DNA from: Acanthornis magna
Taxonomy: Eukaryota > Chordata > Aves > Passeriformes > Acanthizidae
Direction of reading: 5' to 3'
Length of the DNA stretch: 64,000 nt
NCBI GenBank assembly: GCA_036785705.1
Contig: JAWUZG010000016.1
Span: 3,968,001-4,032,000, forward strand
Positions 26,331 to 37,900 of the stretch are shown piece by piece. The notes beneath the pieces are model-generated. The model ran no database searches, had not been told where the DNA came from, and was given only the letters and a program-made list of their open reading frames with translations. The stretch's first letter is position 1. Every line of letters begins with the position of its first letter. The position numbers and the translations under genes are program-made.

Positions 26331-26438
26331 TGGGATGTTTTATTAGGCAGTTTGACAAATTTCCTGCTGGTTAACTGATTAAATTTACATTCTCTATTTT
26401 TAATCTTTAATTTATTTCATACTCAAATATGATTGTTA

Positions 26439-26479
26439 GCCATTAATCAATAAGGTTTAAAGCGCTTGTGATTAATGGC
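26439..26479. repeat. Perfect 11-bp inverted repeat with paired TGATTAAT sites
   Basis: The left arm at 26439-26449 and right arm at 26469-26479 are exact reverse complements, separated by 19 bases. Each arm holds the palindrome ATTAAT within ATTAATCA/TGATTAAT. Confidence 0.8.
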
Positions 26480-26491
26480 CAATGCTTTCAG

Positions 26492-26499
26492 TATAAATA
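26492..26499 (+). promoter_or_regulatory. TATA-like box
   Basis: TATAAATA fits the TATA consensus, and the CpG island begins shortly downstream. If used, transcription would start near 26522-26530. The CCAAT word lies only about ten bases upstream, closer than usual, so this may be coincidental. Confidence 0.3.
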
Positions 26500-26559
26500 A
26501 GAGATTCTGGGATGCTGGGATTTATCTGGCTCTGGAGATTGCAGGATTGCTCCGAGTGC

Positions 26560-27241
26560 TCATTCCTTAGTTACAATAAAGCGGGACCGGGAGAATTGAT
26601 GAGGTTCTGTGCCAGCGCTGCGCTGAAATGAAATGGGAGCAGCTATTAAGGATCCGCGCCAGATAATGATGAAAAAGAACCCAAAGGGTTAACAAGACCA
26701 CGCTTCTGATATAAGTAATGCCAGAGAAACTAATGAGTCTCCGCGCTATGGATAAGTAGGGATTTACGGCATCTATACGGTAAAAAGAAGCCAGGCAGAT
26801 TAATGAAATGACCAGCCAGGGCTGTGCCGGGTCTGTGAGGATGCGAGGAGAGCCGAGCCGCGGGCGAAGGGTTAATGGGGCAGCGGCCGGGGGACCACCA
26901 GGGCCGGCAGCTCCAGGCGGGGCAGCGGCAGCGCAAGGGTTAACGAGACGCCTCCGCGTGCTGAGATGCTAATTGTCAAGATAGTGTATTACTTGAGGAA
27001 AGTAATTTGATTACTCGAAACTCCCACTAAGGAGTCGAGCTCGTGTCCCTCCATCTGCCGGGCTCTGAGAGAGATGATGAATTGAGCTCGGAATTCACGT
27101 GTGATGAAGTCACTGTCAATCCCCGCCAGCCCAGCCCGCTGCCATGCCCACCGCGCAGAGGGGAGCACCGCAATTCAACTTTCCCTCGGAAACCCGGGAG
27201 GCTCACTAACCTGTTACTTGCTGCCGCTTGCTTTTTCCTCT

Positions 27242-27279
<38 letters not shown>

Positions 27280-27485
27280 CCTTTTCCTTCTTTTTTTTTC
27301 CCCTCCCCGTTTTCTGCCTCAGCGCTACAACTGAGTCATTCCGGTGCCCATGGCTCGTGGGTACCGCGGGCTCCCACTGCGCTCGGCATCGTTCCCCACT
27401 CCAGCCGGCGGTGGCATTTTCGGCTGATGCAGATGTGGGGCTCGCTCGCCGGCGCTCTGTAGCCACTTGTCGAGAACCATTCGGA
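26560..27485. promoter_or_regulatory. CpG island
   Basis: CpG dinucleotides are frequent from CTCCGAGTGC near 26551 to TTCGGAAAGC near 27480, while the flanks are CpG-poor. The densest parts are 26848-26960 and 27340-27480. The island includes three AAGGGTTAA words (26684, 26867, 26935), an ATTACTT/AAGTAAT inverted repeat (26988-27006), a CACGTG E-box (27096-27101), a CRE/AP-1-like TGAAGTCA (27104-27111), and an interrupting pyrimidine tract. In vertebrates such islands usually mark promoters, often of developmental genes. The gene it would serve is not visible here. Confidence 0.75.
27236..27305. repeat. Poly(T)/polypyrimidine tract inside the CpG island
   Basis: A run of about 36 T residues (27244-27279) continues into CTTTTCC and a T9 run and ends in CCCCTCCCC. 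It is almost purely pyrimidine on the plus strand. It breaks the island in two and creates artefact phenylalanine or lysine-rich frames. Confidence 0.9.
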
Positions 27486-27562
27486 AAGCCTTAACTATGC
27501 ATAAATCTGCAGAGTGAATGTTTGCTTTCATTCACTTGCTCCTATTATTTGATTTCTTGTAG

Positions 27563-27591
27563 GCCTCTGCTGCAGAAATGGAGAAAATAAG
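27563..27591 (+). other. Candidate small exon or end of a first exon
   Basis: A near-ideal splice donor, AAG followed by GTAAGTGAG, begins at 27592. Upstream an ATG at 27578-27580 has G at -3 and G at +4, a good initiation context, and reads MEKI before the donor, leaving two bases (AG) of a split codon; without splicing the frame stops at the TAA in the donor. The text before 27563, TTTGATTTCTTGTAG, also looks like a splice acceptor, which would define a 29-base exon; alternatively 27591 ends a longer first exon beginning in the CpG island. I do not recognise the gene. Short matches of this sort arise by chance, but the position just after a CpG island raises the odds. Confidence 0.35.
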
Positions 27592-27597
27592 GTAAGT

Positions 27598-30500
27598 GAG
27601 ACAGTTTATTTACATCTCATTATAGAGAAGAAATGTTTCTGTTGCACAATGCACGATACAGGCTCTTGGAAAATATTTTGCTTCATACGATCAGAGTAGA
27701 ATACTGGATTGCATGATGATGCAAGGCAAGCTGTGCTTTAGAGACAAAAGGAAAGGAATGTGGTTTTTCTAGTAAATCTATTTTGTAGGGATGTCAATTC
27801 AGAAAGCATGTTTTACACACAAACATGTTTTATTGCCAGATGCAGAGCATATTTGATTATATAAATGTTGTAGCCACTTGTCCATTTACTGCAAGAGCCT
27901 GCCATTCCATTTAATGAGGAAAGTGGATCAATAATTCATGAAAAAGCTGAAGAAAATATAGGCTTGACTTCAAAGCATCTAATTAATGTGGTTTGTTTCA
28001 ATATAGCACTGTAACATTGGTGTTCGATTTTTGTTTTATATGGTATACCAGCCAGATAAATCTTGTCTCCTCTGTGTTTAAAATGTTGTCATACTGTACC
28101 AGTTTCTCAGCGCATCTCTCTGCTTTAAGCAAAAGGAGATGGGTTTTATAACATAAGTTTTCCATCTCATGTCCTAGTGCAAGTCTGCTTTGGGGGATAT
28201 TGCTTTTGTGTATGTTGTTGAGAAAGAAAAAGAAAGAAGAAAGCATTCTAGACCTTTTTAATAAATGAATTAAAAATTAGTAAAATCTTGTCTACTAACA
28301 CATTATCAGATAGGTAGGTAAGAGCTGAACTTTTTACTAGCCTTGAAATACTTTATGGAACTTATTTTCATAACCGAGTACACTGGCCATGGTTTTACTT
28401 GGCTTTATTGGACCAGCCTAAATTCCTTCTCTGAACCTGGTAACTCTGGTTAAAGACAACTGTTGTCCAAGAAAAACTTTTTAGATTCCTTCAGTTTGGA
28501 GTGGCTATCCTGAGTTATGAGAAATGCAGAAAAGTTCTGAAATTCTAGAAATAACTGGGGAAGAAGTGACAAATGCAAAGCAACAGAAATTTGATCAAGT
28601 GTTTAATGAATTCTGGGCTGGAAACAGAATCCTGTTTTTCTTTTGAGGCAAAAGAGGTGAAGTCTCTTACAGTGAACTTGAAGATGCATGTTCAAAAGTT
28701 ACTAAGAATATGTTTTTAAAGCTCTTAACTTATATGCTTTTGTAGAGCCTCATGACAACAGAAATACTGTAACTTTTGTGCTGAAAGAAAACCACTGTGC
28801 AATGTATTATGGATTTGCATGTACACAAGCACTATAATGTTAAAGCTGTGAGTTTTTCCTGAGTAATTCCTGAGAAAGTGCCTCAATATGTGAGCCAGTG
28901 TCTAATAAAAATTCCAAACAAGATCACCTATGGTATATGCACACTCCTGTCATGAATTACTCTCTTAGAAGATGCAAGCAAATATATATTTACATGTTTG
29001 CTTGGTAAGCATGTGTGCACAAATGCAATATAATACTTGTAGTGCTTTCCTGAGCATACCTTGGCCTCTGCTTTTAGTTTTGCCTCTTTTTCAATAATGG
29101 GCTGCAGAGCCCAGGAGAACGAGCAGAATGTATTCAAAAAAGAAAGAATTTTCTGTGATGAGAATAAACATTTATAAAGTTCCGTTTTCCAAACACCACA
29201 ATTTTGTAGCTGTCAGGCTTGCCAGTCCTTACCTCAGTACTCCCTGAGTACTCCATAGATGAAAAAGCCCACCCTGCCCCACTGAATGAAGTAGGAGCTT
29301 AGCTATTAATTCCACAAAGAGAAGGGTCAGGCTCTCTCATGAGTTTGATAAGAAATTTTCTGCTAAGAATTCTTGTGTGCAGAAGTTGATTCTGGCAGAT
29401 GTCTGTCCCCAACACCCCAGCAGGTGCAAAGCCATTTCCAGAGCTCCCTGTGCTCCCAGGCAGAGCAGCCAGGCTGGGGGAGCTCCAGCAGGACACAGGG
29501 CACAAGCACTGCTCCATCCCAAACTTTTCCAGGCTCCCTGTCCACACTCATTCTCTTGGATGCAAACTGACAGAATCTTCAGCAGTTTAAGGAAACTACC
29601 TGGAGTTGTTATCTTAAATAGCTGGTAAACCCACAGCCTGGAGAGAATTAGAGTTTTTCTAAACTTATTCAAGTCTGACACCCAGGTAAAAAACAAATTA
29701 CTTTGTGTTTTAAGCACAGTGGCTTCAGAGAGGTCATGAAGAGAGATAACCTGAAGCTAGGAGAAGAAAGAAAGAAACAGGAGGAAAATGGCAGGCTGGG
29801 AGGAAACGTTGTTATATGTAGAAACCAGTGTAACATGGAAAAGCCATTCCCTCATGGTACTTCATTGTGTTCTGCCCTATTTCCTGTGCCCAGCTCCTTC
29901 CCCACTCTTTTTTTCCCACTAGCTGAGGATATGCCGTTCCACATCACCTGGGATGGTGTTGGCCCAAGGACTAGAGGGTGAGCCCACACCAGCTTTGGAG
30001 GTGAGGTGCACAGAGGGTACAAGGCTCCTGCAAAAGAGGGAGGAGAAAGGGGCTCTGTAGTGAGCAAAAAAGAAAGAAACCTTGTTAGAGAAAGAAGACA
30101 AGAGGAGCAAGGTAGATAACCACAGGATAGTGAAGCCAGGTTGAAAACACTCTGGGTTAGAGAAATACAGGTTTGTATTTCATAGTGCATTTCAAGAGAA
30201 GAAAGTCTTCTGAATAAGTAGAACAGGTGCACAGAATCACACTTTTCAGTGTGACAGCCCTAGGGAGCTCACAGGGCCAAACATTTTAAGGAGGCAGCTC
30301 TGTAAGTCTTTGGGCAAGCTCTGTACGTTCTCCAGCCCAGGAAAAAGAGGATCCCCAAGGACTGGGGTAGCCAGGCCCCTTCAGAGAGAGGGGTGAGTGC
30401 AGGAGCCTGAAAAATTGATCCACTGATCACCCATGCTTTATTCAGCCATGAAATTCATTGAGCCAGGCGGCACAAGCAGCAGTGCAGCAAACTAATCCAA

Positions 30501-31794
30501 GTCTTATTGTTACATTCCTTCAGTGAGACTCTGCCCAGAACGATGTGATTCATCTCACGTAACGCAGCAATAATTCCCCTTGCAGACCAAGGAGCTGCTG
30601 TGACCTGCAATGTCACATGCTGCCCTTTTCAGCAGGGGCTTGCTGTGACAGAGTTGTGTGTGGAAGGAGCAGTAGGAAGCAGAGGTGGGAGGTTGTCAGT
30701 ATTTAGCCTGACACAGGGACACCTTCCTCTAGAAGTGGAAACATGCAATTTTGTCCCAAAACTTTGACTGAAAAGAATTGGTTTTTGCAATGAAGTCTTC
30801 TCACTGTGAATGATTCTTAGCAATGCAGTGTTTATTGCATCTCAAGGTACCAATATATTAGGCAGAAGTAAGGGTAACTACTAATCACAAACCTCTTGAG
30901 CATCTGCACTTATGTAGGTTGGCTGTGTATGGTTACAGAGTCACTTTAAGCATTAATTACTTCTGACTCCATCCTTTTAAATACAGTTTTTTGGATCTGG
31001 TTCTTTTTCATGTCTATAAACAAGGACTGAAAATCTTAGCTAATTAAAGTGAATTTCAAATATACCTATACTGTCTTATTTTTGACTCAGCAGTGTGCTA
31101 TCTTTGGTGCATATATGCAAGAGGAGCACAAGCCTTCCAAGCCTGAGGCCTCATAGCTCTGTGGTGGCTGGCACACAAAATTGCCAGCATGTAGGAAACT
31201 ACTCTTTTAAATCAGATTGAACCCATGGAGATAGATGTGCAAATGAAAGACCAGTTCATTCCACTGCAACTCCAGTACAGACTCCTGGCAGCTGTTTCTT
31301 TGCTTCCATTTCATCCTGCTTGAAATACAGGTTATAACATTCAAACTTTCTAGGGAGAATGATGTAAGGTTTGGCAGACGAGAACTCTAATTATACTTTA
31401 TACACAAATATTGACTAGGTTCTCAGGTTTCCTTACACTGGAAAGGAAATGTCACTTAAAGAGGCAGATATTGTTCAATAAAAGCTTTTTCCTTTTTTAT
31501 TTTAATACACTCCTAACATTTCAGCGACAATTTATAAACTCTATGAATCAATATTCCTAGTTCTAAGCTTTCAAGATCCACAACAGGCTGAACTGTATAT
31601 CTGAAAGTACACAAAACAGGGCACATCATCACCACCACCAACTCCCAGGCTCACAATGCCTCTAAGGAGGCTGAGTTTCCACTTTACAATGTAATCATGG
31701 TATTCCTCAACTGAGGATTACTTTATTTTGGTAGTATCAGTAGGGGCACTTTAATAATTATGCAGAGATCTCTGATAACAGTGACCTGTGTCTC
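27598..31794. other. Non-coding sequence, possibly first intron
   Basis: No gene or confident repeat in about 4.2 kb. If the donor at 27592 is real, this is intronic. A moderately GC-rich stretch at 29390-29560 carries overlapping frames on both strands without recognisable domains. Confidence 0.45.
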
Positions 31795-31925
31795 AAGGAA
31801 CCTGTGAGGTAACATCTTCATTTCACTGTGGTCCTTGTTTCAGAACATATGAAAGCAAAGTGGTTTGTTTTGCACACACAGCTGGTAGTAAGTCAGCAGC
31901 TTGATCCAAGTCTCTTGAATTTTTA
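31795..31925 (+). mobile_element. MIR-like SINE fragment
   Basis: AACCTGTGAGGTAACATCTT, CATTTCACTGTGG, then GCACACACAGCTGGTAGTAA and TTGATCCAAGTCTCTTGA follow the order of the MIR core and tail (CCTGTGAGGTAGG, CATTTTACAG, CACACAGCTAGTAAGT, GAACCCAGGTCT). The match is diverged but keeps several landmarks in order, the clearest MIR candidate in the window. Confidence 0.6.
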
Positions 31926-34900
31926 GACTTGGACTTTTCTCAAGCATGTTTGAGTTCATCTGTGGTAAGGGAGGAATATGGGTTTCTTCAAAAGGAACAT
32001 CAGAGGCACACGCAGTTCTAGGGAAAAGCCTCTGCCATGCTGTACTGAAAATGTAAATACTTTCCTAAATGCCCACCTGATCATGCTGCCTTCCTTGCAC
32101 TTGGTATAAATATAGCCCTCTTCATATGCTAATGAACGCACTGCAATTTCCTGCCATCCCCACCTTGTCCTTATTCCTCTCTCAGCCTGTGTCTACATTA
32201 ATTTTACCACATACTTGAACACAAGGGGAGGTTTGTTTTTTTTCCCAGAAAGTTAACCAACAAACACGGTTTACTTTACCCTAGGTCTGGTCTTCACATC
32301 CACAGCTGATATGCTGGGAGCCACTGCCTTGTACAGAAGCAAAAATGCCACAGGACAGCAGCAGGGCTGTGCAAGAAGCAGCTCCACCATCTGCTCAGCA
32401 GAGTCTTCAGGCTCTAGTTGATGCTGGGATGTGAAACCCCAGCTGCGGACACAGGCAAAGCAGTGGAATAGGGCAGGAAGGAGAAATAGAGCATAGGGAA
32501 ATGCTAGCATGAAAAGGTTGTGAGTTTGGGGTCACTAGAGGTGATGGTAAACAAGTCACCGAGCTGGGTGACTTTTGGGTCCATTTTGAAAGACAGAGAA
32601 GAAAAGCAAAAGGATAAAAAAACTGCCTAACATCTATTCAAACAGGTAAAACAGGTTTTCTTTTTTCCTCTGTTTTGCAAGCTGTTTTTATCTGCCAGGC
32701 AGTCCCAGCAGCACTGACAGCCCTGCAGTGCTGTTTTCAGCACATCTGGTTTGTTCCTGCTGCCATCCAAGGTGTGACTGCAGCTAAAGCACATGTCTCT
32801 CTCTCCCCCTGAGACTGCACTCAGGTTTGAGTTTGGTGGTTGTCAAACATAGCAATGGGAGCAATGGACACACACGGATATATTCACAGGCCCCAGGGGA
32901 ACTGCATCCCTGGAACTGGGATTGGTTGAGGCACAGAGCCATGCTGATCTACCTATTCCAGTACCTCTGAGAATTTTGCAAGTGCTGTCAGAGGCGCAGT
33001 AGGCTTGTGCAGCTTATCACACCTAATTTCCACTGTTGCTATTCCCCGTGCTAGTCAGTCAAACCAGCGTTACTTTGGCTGAAGGAGTGCTGATGCCGTG
33101 TTGTCCTACAATGCTGTGCCCTGAGCTTCTGCCTGCTGCTTGGAAGAATGATCTAAAAGGCAGTGATGTCCTTGTGCAGGGAACCATCCCCAGTCACCTG
33201 ACGTGACAAGTGTTGTGTTTCAGTATCCTTTAACGCTAGATAAATAGGGAGTGAAGCACAAGCATCCACCAAACAAGAAACATGACAGAAACAGAGGGCA
33301 GAACAGATTCAAGTTGAATGAAACCAGGTACAGCTGTGTAAAGTGGCCTGCAGGGACAAGTGGGAGATGAGCAAACATCTGAAGAGACCAAGGAAGTAGG
33401 TAGGAGTAGATGAGCCATGCCATCAACCAGGAGCTGCAGTGAGTCATGGGGAAGAGGCTGGACCTAAGTGATGCCTAGCTTACAAATAATGTTCTGCCTA
33501 CCCCTTTCTTGCAAGGCAAAATGCATCACTGATCAATGCCATGAGCTTCTCAGAAAAGAAAAATAAATAAAAGGAGGCATTCTGAACAAATATTTAAGGA
33601 GAAGAACAAAAGAAAGCCCCATTTTGTATAGTGCTTGTGATTCGTTCAGAATTTTGTACCATAGGGAACAGAACTTACAGAAGAGTTTCTTTTTTTTTTT
33701 TGTTGCGTTTTCCCCCTTAAAGTTCCAAAGACACAAAATTATCCATGATTCTAAGAAACTCATAAGTGGGAAAACTGAATGCATCCCCTTTATTGCTAGT
33801 AGGCTTCCATTTATTTAAGCACTTTGACCAAATCTGCTGGGGAGTATGTGCTGAACACCGAAAGCAGCAACTTGCAAAGCAAGCAGTGGCAGCCACTGCA
33901 GCAGTAACAAAACAATGTTATAAGCTGAAGAGTATAAGAGGTTCCACTCTATGGACCCCAGATGGCTCAAGGACAGTACAGTTTGTGAACTGTACTTGAG
34001 TGTGCTCTGTGGTGAAATCAAGTAGATTTTGAATGCTTGCTGCTGCTACAGCTCACAGACTGATGAAAGAAAGATAACTTGTCTGCAACACTTTATTACA
34101 GGCTTTTTGCAATTTCCAGCTCTGCTGCTGCTGGCATGGCTTAGGCAATTTAATTTACCAATCAATTCTTGATTTACACACAAGTGACTTTAGAATGCAT
34201 TCAAATGAAGACTGTATCACCACAGTGGATTCAGCATTCTTTACAAACCAAAAGCATCTGAAGTATATCAAAACTATTAGGCTTTTCACATTAAAAAAAA
34301 TTGAAAAGACTGAATTGTCTTAATGTTTTAGTGATGACCGAAAGCCAGCTTAGCATGAAGTACAATGTGCTGAAAAATAGGCAGTAAATTGTGAGGTGTA
34401 ATCATCCTTTTTGGAATTCATGAATTTGAGGGTTGTATAATATACAGAGCCCTCCAGCAGGATAGCAGGATCGTAAGTGCCTGTAGCTCCTTGAAGGATT
34501 TATCTCGTGTGTGTGACCATCCTACTGCTCATGTGAAATGCACAACTCTTGCTATTCAACTTTCCAGGAGAAACAAGATCCACCTCACTGAGCAGTGCAG
34601 AGTCACTGCTCGTTTCTTGGTTTGTAGTATTGCTTGCACTGGGATAAAAGTGAGGGCCTCCATGTCATATGCAGTTATATTGTTCCTTAAAGCACAACTT
34701 TCTTCATATATGCATTTTTTTAAGCTCTGAAAATAATTGAAAAATCAAATTGTCATCCTGAACTTGCCCAGCTGTCACAGTGTCAGCAAAACCATAACTG
34801 AGTTGTGTTCAAGCAAACATATGCACACAACTCCTGCAGCAGACTTGCATCTAAGAGGGCAAGCACTATTTGAGCAGAATATTGTTGGCAAAGCAGTGGT

Positions 34901-37900
34901 TGACTGACATCACATACTAGGACATTGTGACTAAACAAATGCCATTTCAGCTCTTCAGAGCAAAATGCAAATCCTTACCACCTTGCCTTGGTTCTTCCCA
35001 TTTTCAAAAGAAGGAGGAGAAAGAGGAGGAGGGTGTCCTAGAAGAAAAGAGGAGCTTCAAACCTTTTTGGAAACCACTGAGCTCTTCAGGGAGCCTCTGC
35101 TGTTCTACAAAGACCCTCACGTTCACAAGAAACTCTCGTGACTCAGCAGCTCCAAATTGCTGCCCTCTGTTCAATATCAGTTTCATATCCATGTCAGAGG
35201 AAAGGGCCTTACCTCTGAAGCTTCCATACAAATCAAGTCAAGCAAAGAAGCTCATTTTATGTTTGTTAGCTGTAGCTGCCATGTAGACAAAAGGATCAGT
35301 TTAAAAAGCTGCTCTTTTTTTTAGGTAATTCCAAGAGCTATACTGGAATTCCCAGCAATGAATGGCTACTTAATCTTTTCCCTCGGCATAGCCCAAGAGC
35401 TCATTCTTGCAGCAGGCAATTTGAAGAGATAAACAACCAGCATTCCTCTTGTCTGTGCTTCCCAGTTTAAAAAGCGTTAAATCTTTCAGCTGCTGTTTAA
35501 CTCAGGGGCTCTGGCTTAACCAAGGTATTGCACAAATTAACACAGAATTCAATGCTTCACCTGTACAGAGAAGTCTACAGAAAAAAAAAGTGCCTATATA
35601 TATCTGTATAATTGGTCTTACTGCTAAGAAGTCCTACAGATGTAGGTGCTTGAAATTACATTTAAGTAGCACTAAATGTGTAGCACATGACTTTGCACGC
35701 ACATATTTAACTAAGTTTGTACCTACTGGGTCACTTGCCCTTCAAGATATTTCTTCATGTTATGAATCTTATCTCTGTCCTGTAACAAGGGAGTAACATT
35801 TCCAGAGAGTTAATCAGAAACAGTCCAGACCAAGGTGTATCAAGTACATTCCAAGATTTAAATCAGATCCATGGGTGGCTGAAAAATAAATATTTTGCAG
35901 TTCTGCCCATTATTCTTAACAATTCAGTGTGGAACAAGTAACAAGGTACACTCATGGACAGATACTCATCCTTAATGATGAGGCAAGTGCTGCTTTCTAT
36001 AGGGAAATAGGGATTTTTTGAGACTGCATACAAGCAATTTATAGCACTGAAGCATTTCTGCTCAAATTCAAAATAAATTGTATGCTTATTTTTGACTCTC
36101 AGCTTATGAATAACAATGGTGTTTTTATTTGTATTTGCATTCTGATTTAGATTTATAAGAGACCAACAAATAAAGAGGGAAAATTTGAGTCAAATACTCT
36201 GAAGACTGGATAAAAACGAGAAACACAACAAACTAGCCCAAAGCAATGCAACTAGAATGATGAAAGACAGAGCAGATATAATATTTAAGTAATTACTTGG
36301 AAAGCAACAGCACAGCTCAACACACAGAAAAATTTGGTTGTCCCAGTCACAAAACTGACCAGGAAGTTTTTACACAAGCCCAAATGGGCCTTCTGCCCTA
36401 CTCCTTTCCAGTGCTGAATTCACAGACAGGCTGTTGCTAAAAGAGGTGTGTGAGTGGCCCAGATTTTGTCCCAATCTGCCCAGCAGCTTTCCCTCATCCC
36501 CCACTTTGCCATCTTCTTGCTGCCCTGAAAACACAGTGCTGGGCAGAAACTCCTGGAGTCCCAACCCTCATCAGCAGTGTGACCCTGACAAGTCTGAACC
36601 GCAGCAGTTCCACTTCTTTTCTGAGCCTTCACATGCCTTTTGGAAAAGAAAAACATTTCCTGGCTTATCCCTGTCCTTACTGTGCTAATGCCACCAAGTG
36701 CGATGGGCATGAGAGGAAGGTTTCCAGGCAGGTTTTCAGCCCACACTTTGAAATGTAGCCCATATAGAATAGCCCAGTTAATGCCAGTCTTTGCTCTGGA
36801 GCCCCCACATACCTGACAGCCTTGCAGAGGTGCCCAGGGCTGATGGAGGCAATGTGAATCATGGAACTTTCTGTTTTCTCACTTGTGGAAGGCAAAGCTC
36901 TGCAGCTGGACCTGCTGTGGTATGTGCTCCTTGCTAAAATGACATTCCCAGCAGTGGAGTCTCCCCAAGCATGTTTTCATGTTTCTTTGGTCCTGTTTTA
37001 TTTCTTCATGAGATGCTGACAGTGCCTTGTCTTTACATCAAATATTCTTTATTGAACTCTTTCACTACCGAAGGGACTAAGAGCAGGAAGCCTTCAAGAG
37101 ATACATAGTAGTCCTCACTTCCATGGACTTCCAAATTCTAGAGTCTTGGCTTTTCCAAGAAGAAGGTTAATTAGGCCTTTGTATAACTCAAGGGGTAGCT
37201 CTGGAAACAAACCACACGAGCAGGAGAGGGAAGAAATGAGTCATAGGTAGAGGAGACTGACGTGAGTTTCTTTGGGCCAAATTTAGCTGACCTATACTGT
37301 TTAGTAACAAAGCAACTTCCCTCCCTCCTCGCCCCACTTCCCTCCTTCTCAATCTACAGAGAAATCACAACCTAAAAGTATTTTTCTTTTCCTGAGAAAT
37401 TAAAAATACATTAAATTATAGCACTAAACAGGTACTCTGCTAGCAAATGTCAGTTCAGAGTACTAAAGCTGTGTTGTCTACTGCATAGGATGCAAAAAGT
37501 TCTAGATAATGGTAACTTCTGAAAACAAGAACATTTTTTTCTCTACCTTGACAAAGCTGCTGATGCAGAGTTTTACAGTAACTGTAAACTTCAATTTGCT
37601 TTCCTATAACTGTGTTATGCTTTCTAAATTGACAAAGCCTCAGCAGGTTCAGTTACTAGAACTGACGGGTTTCACATGCTGTGAGCTTCTGGAAGGTTTT
37701 CTTTACAAAGTGGACCTGCATATCATCTAAATGTAAAAGAAAAAACCTCCAAGAGAGATGTCCCGTTAATTCCAGCATACAGTGACTTGGAGCTGTTTGA
37801 GACAAACAATGTTAGTCTAGCCAGTTTTGCTCAATATACTTTCCTTTTAAGAACATTTATTTTCATCTAAAAGCATTCTTTTTTAGTGCAGTGATAATCC

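Larger units (their letters stand above)
26331..26560. promoter_or_regulatory. Candidate regulatory block rich in homeodomain-type sites
   Basis: The block is packed with TAAT/ATTA words: CTGATTAAATTTAC at about 26376, TTAATCTTTAATTTAT at about 26400, and two perfectly inverted 11-base arms GCCATTAATCA (26439-26449) and TGATTAATGGC (26469-26479). TGATTAAT is the known form of a PBX-HOX composite site. A CCAAT word (26479-26483) and a TATAAATA word (26492-26499) follow. It sits directly upstream of the CpG island. That it is a promoter or enhancer is inferred from motif density and position; no transcript evidence is available. Confidence 0.5.

Noticed and set aside
27043..27462. 139-codon open frame inside the CpG island
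   Set aside because: It runs through the poly(T) tract (a phenylalanine run) and persists because of GC-rich, stop-poor sequence. Overlapping frames on both strands are equally open.
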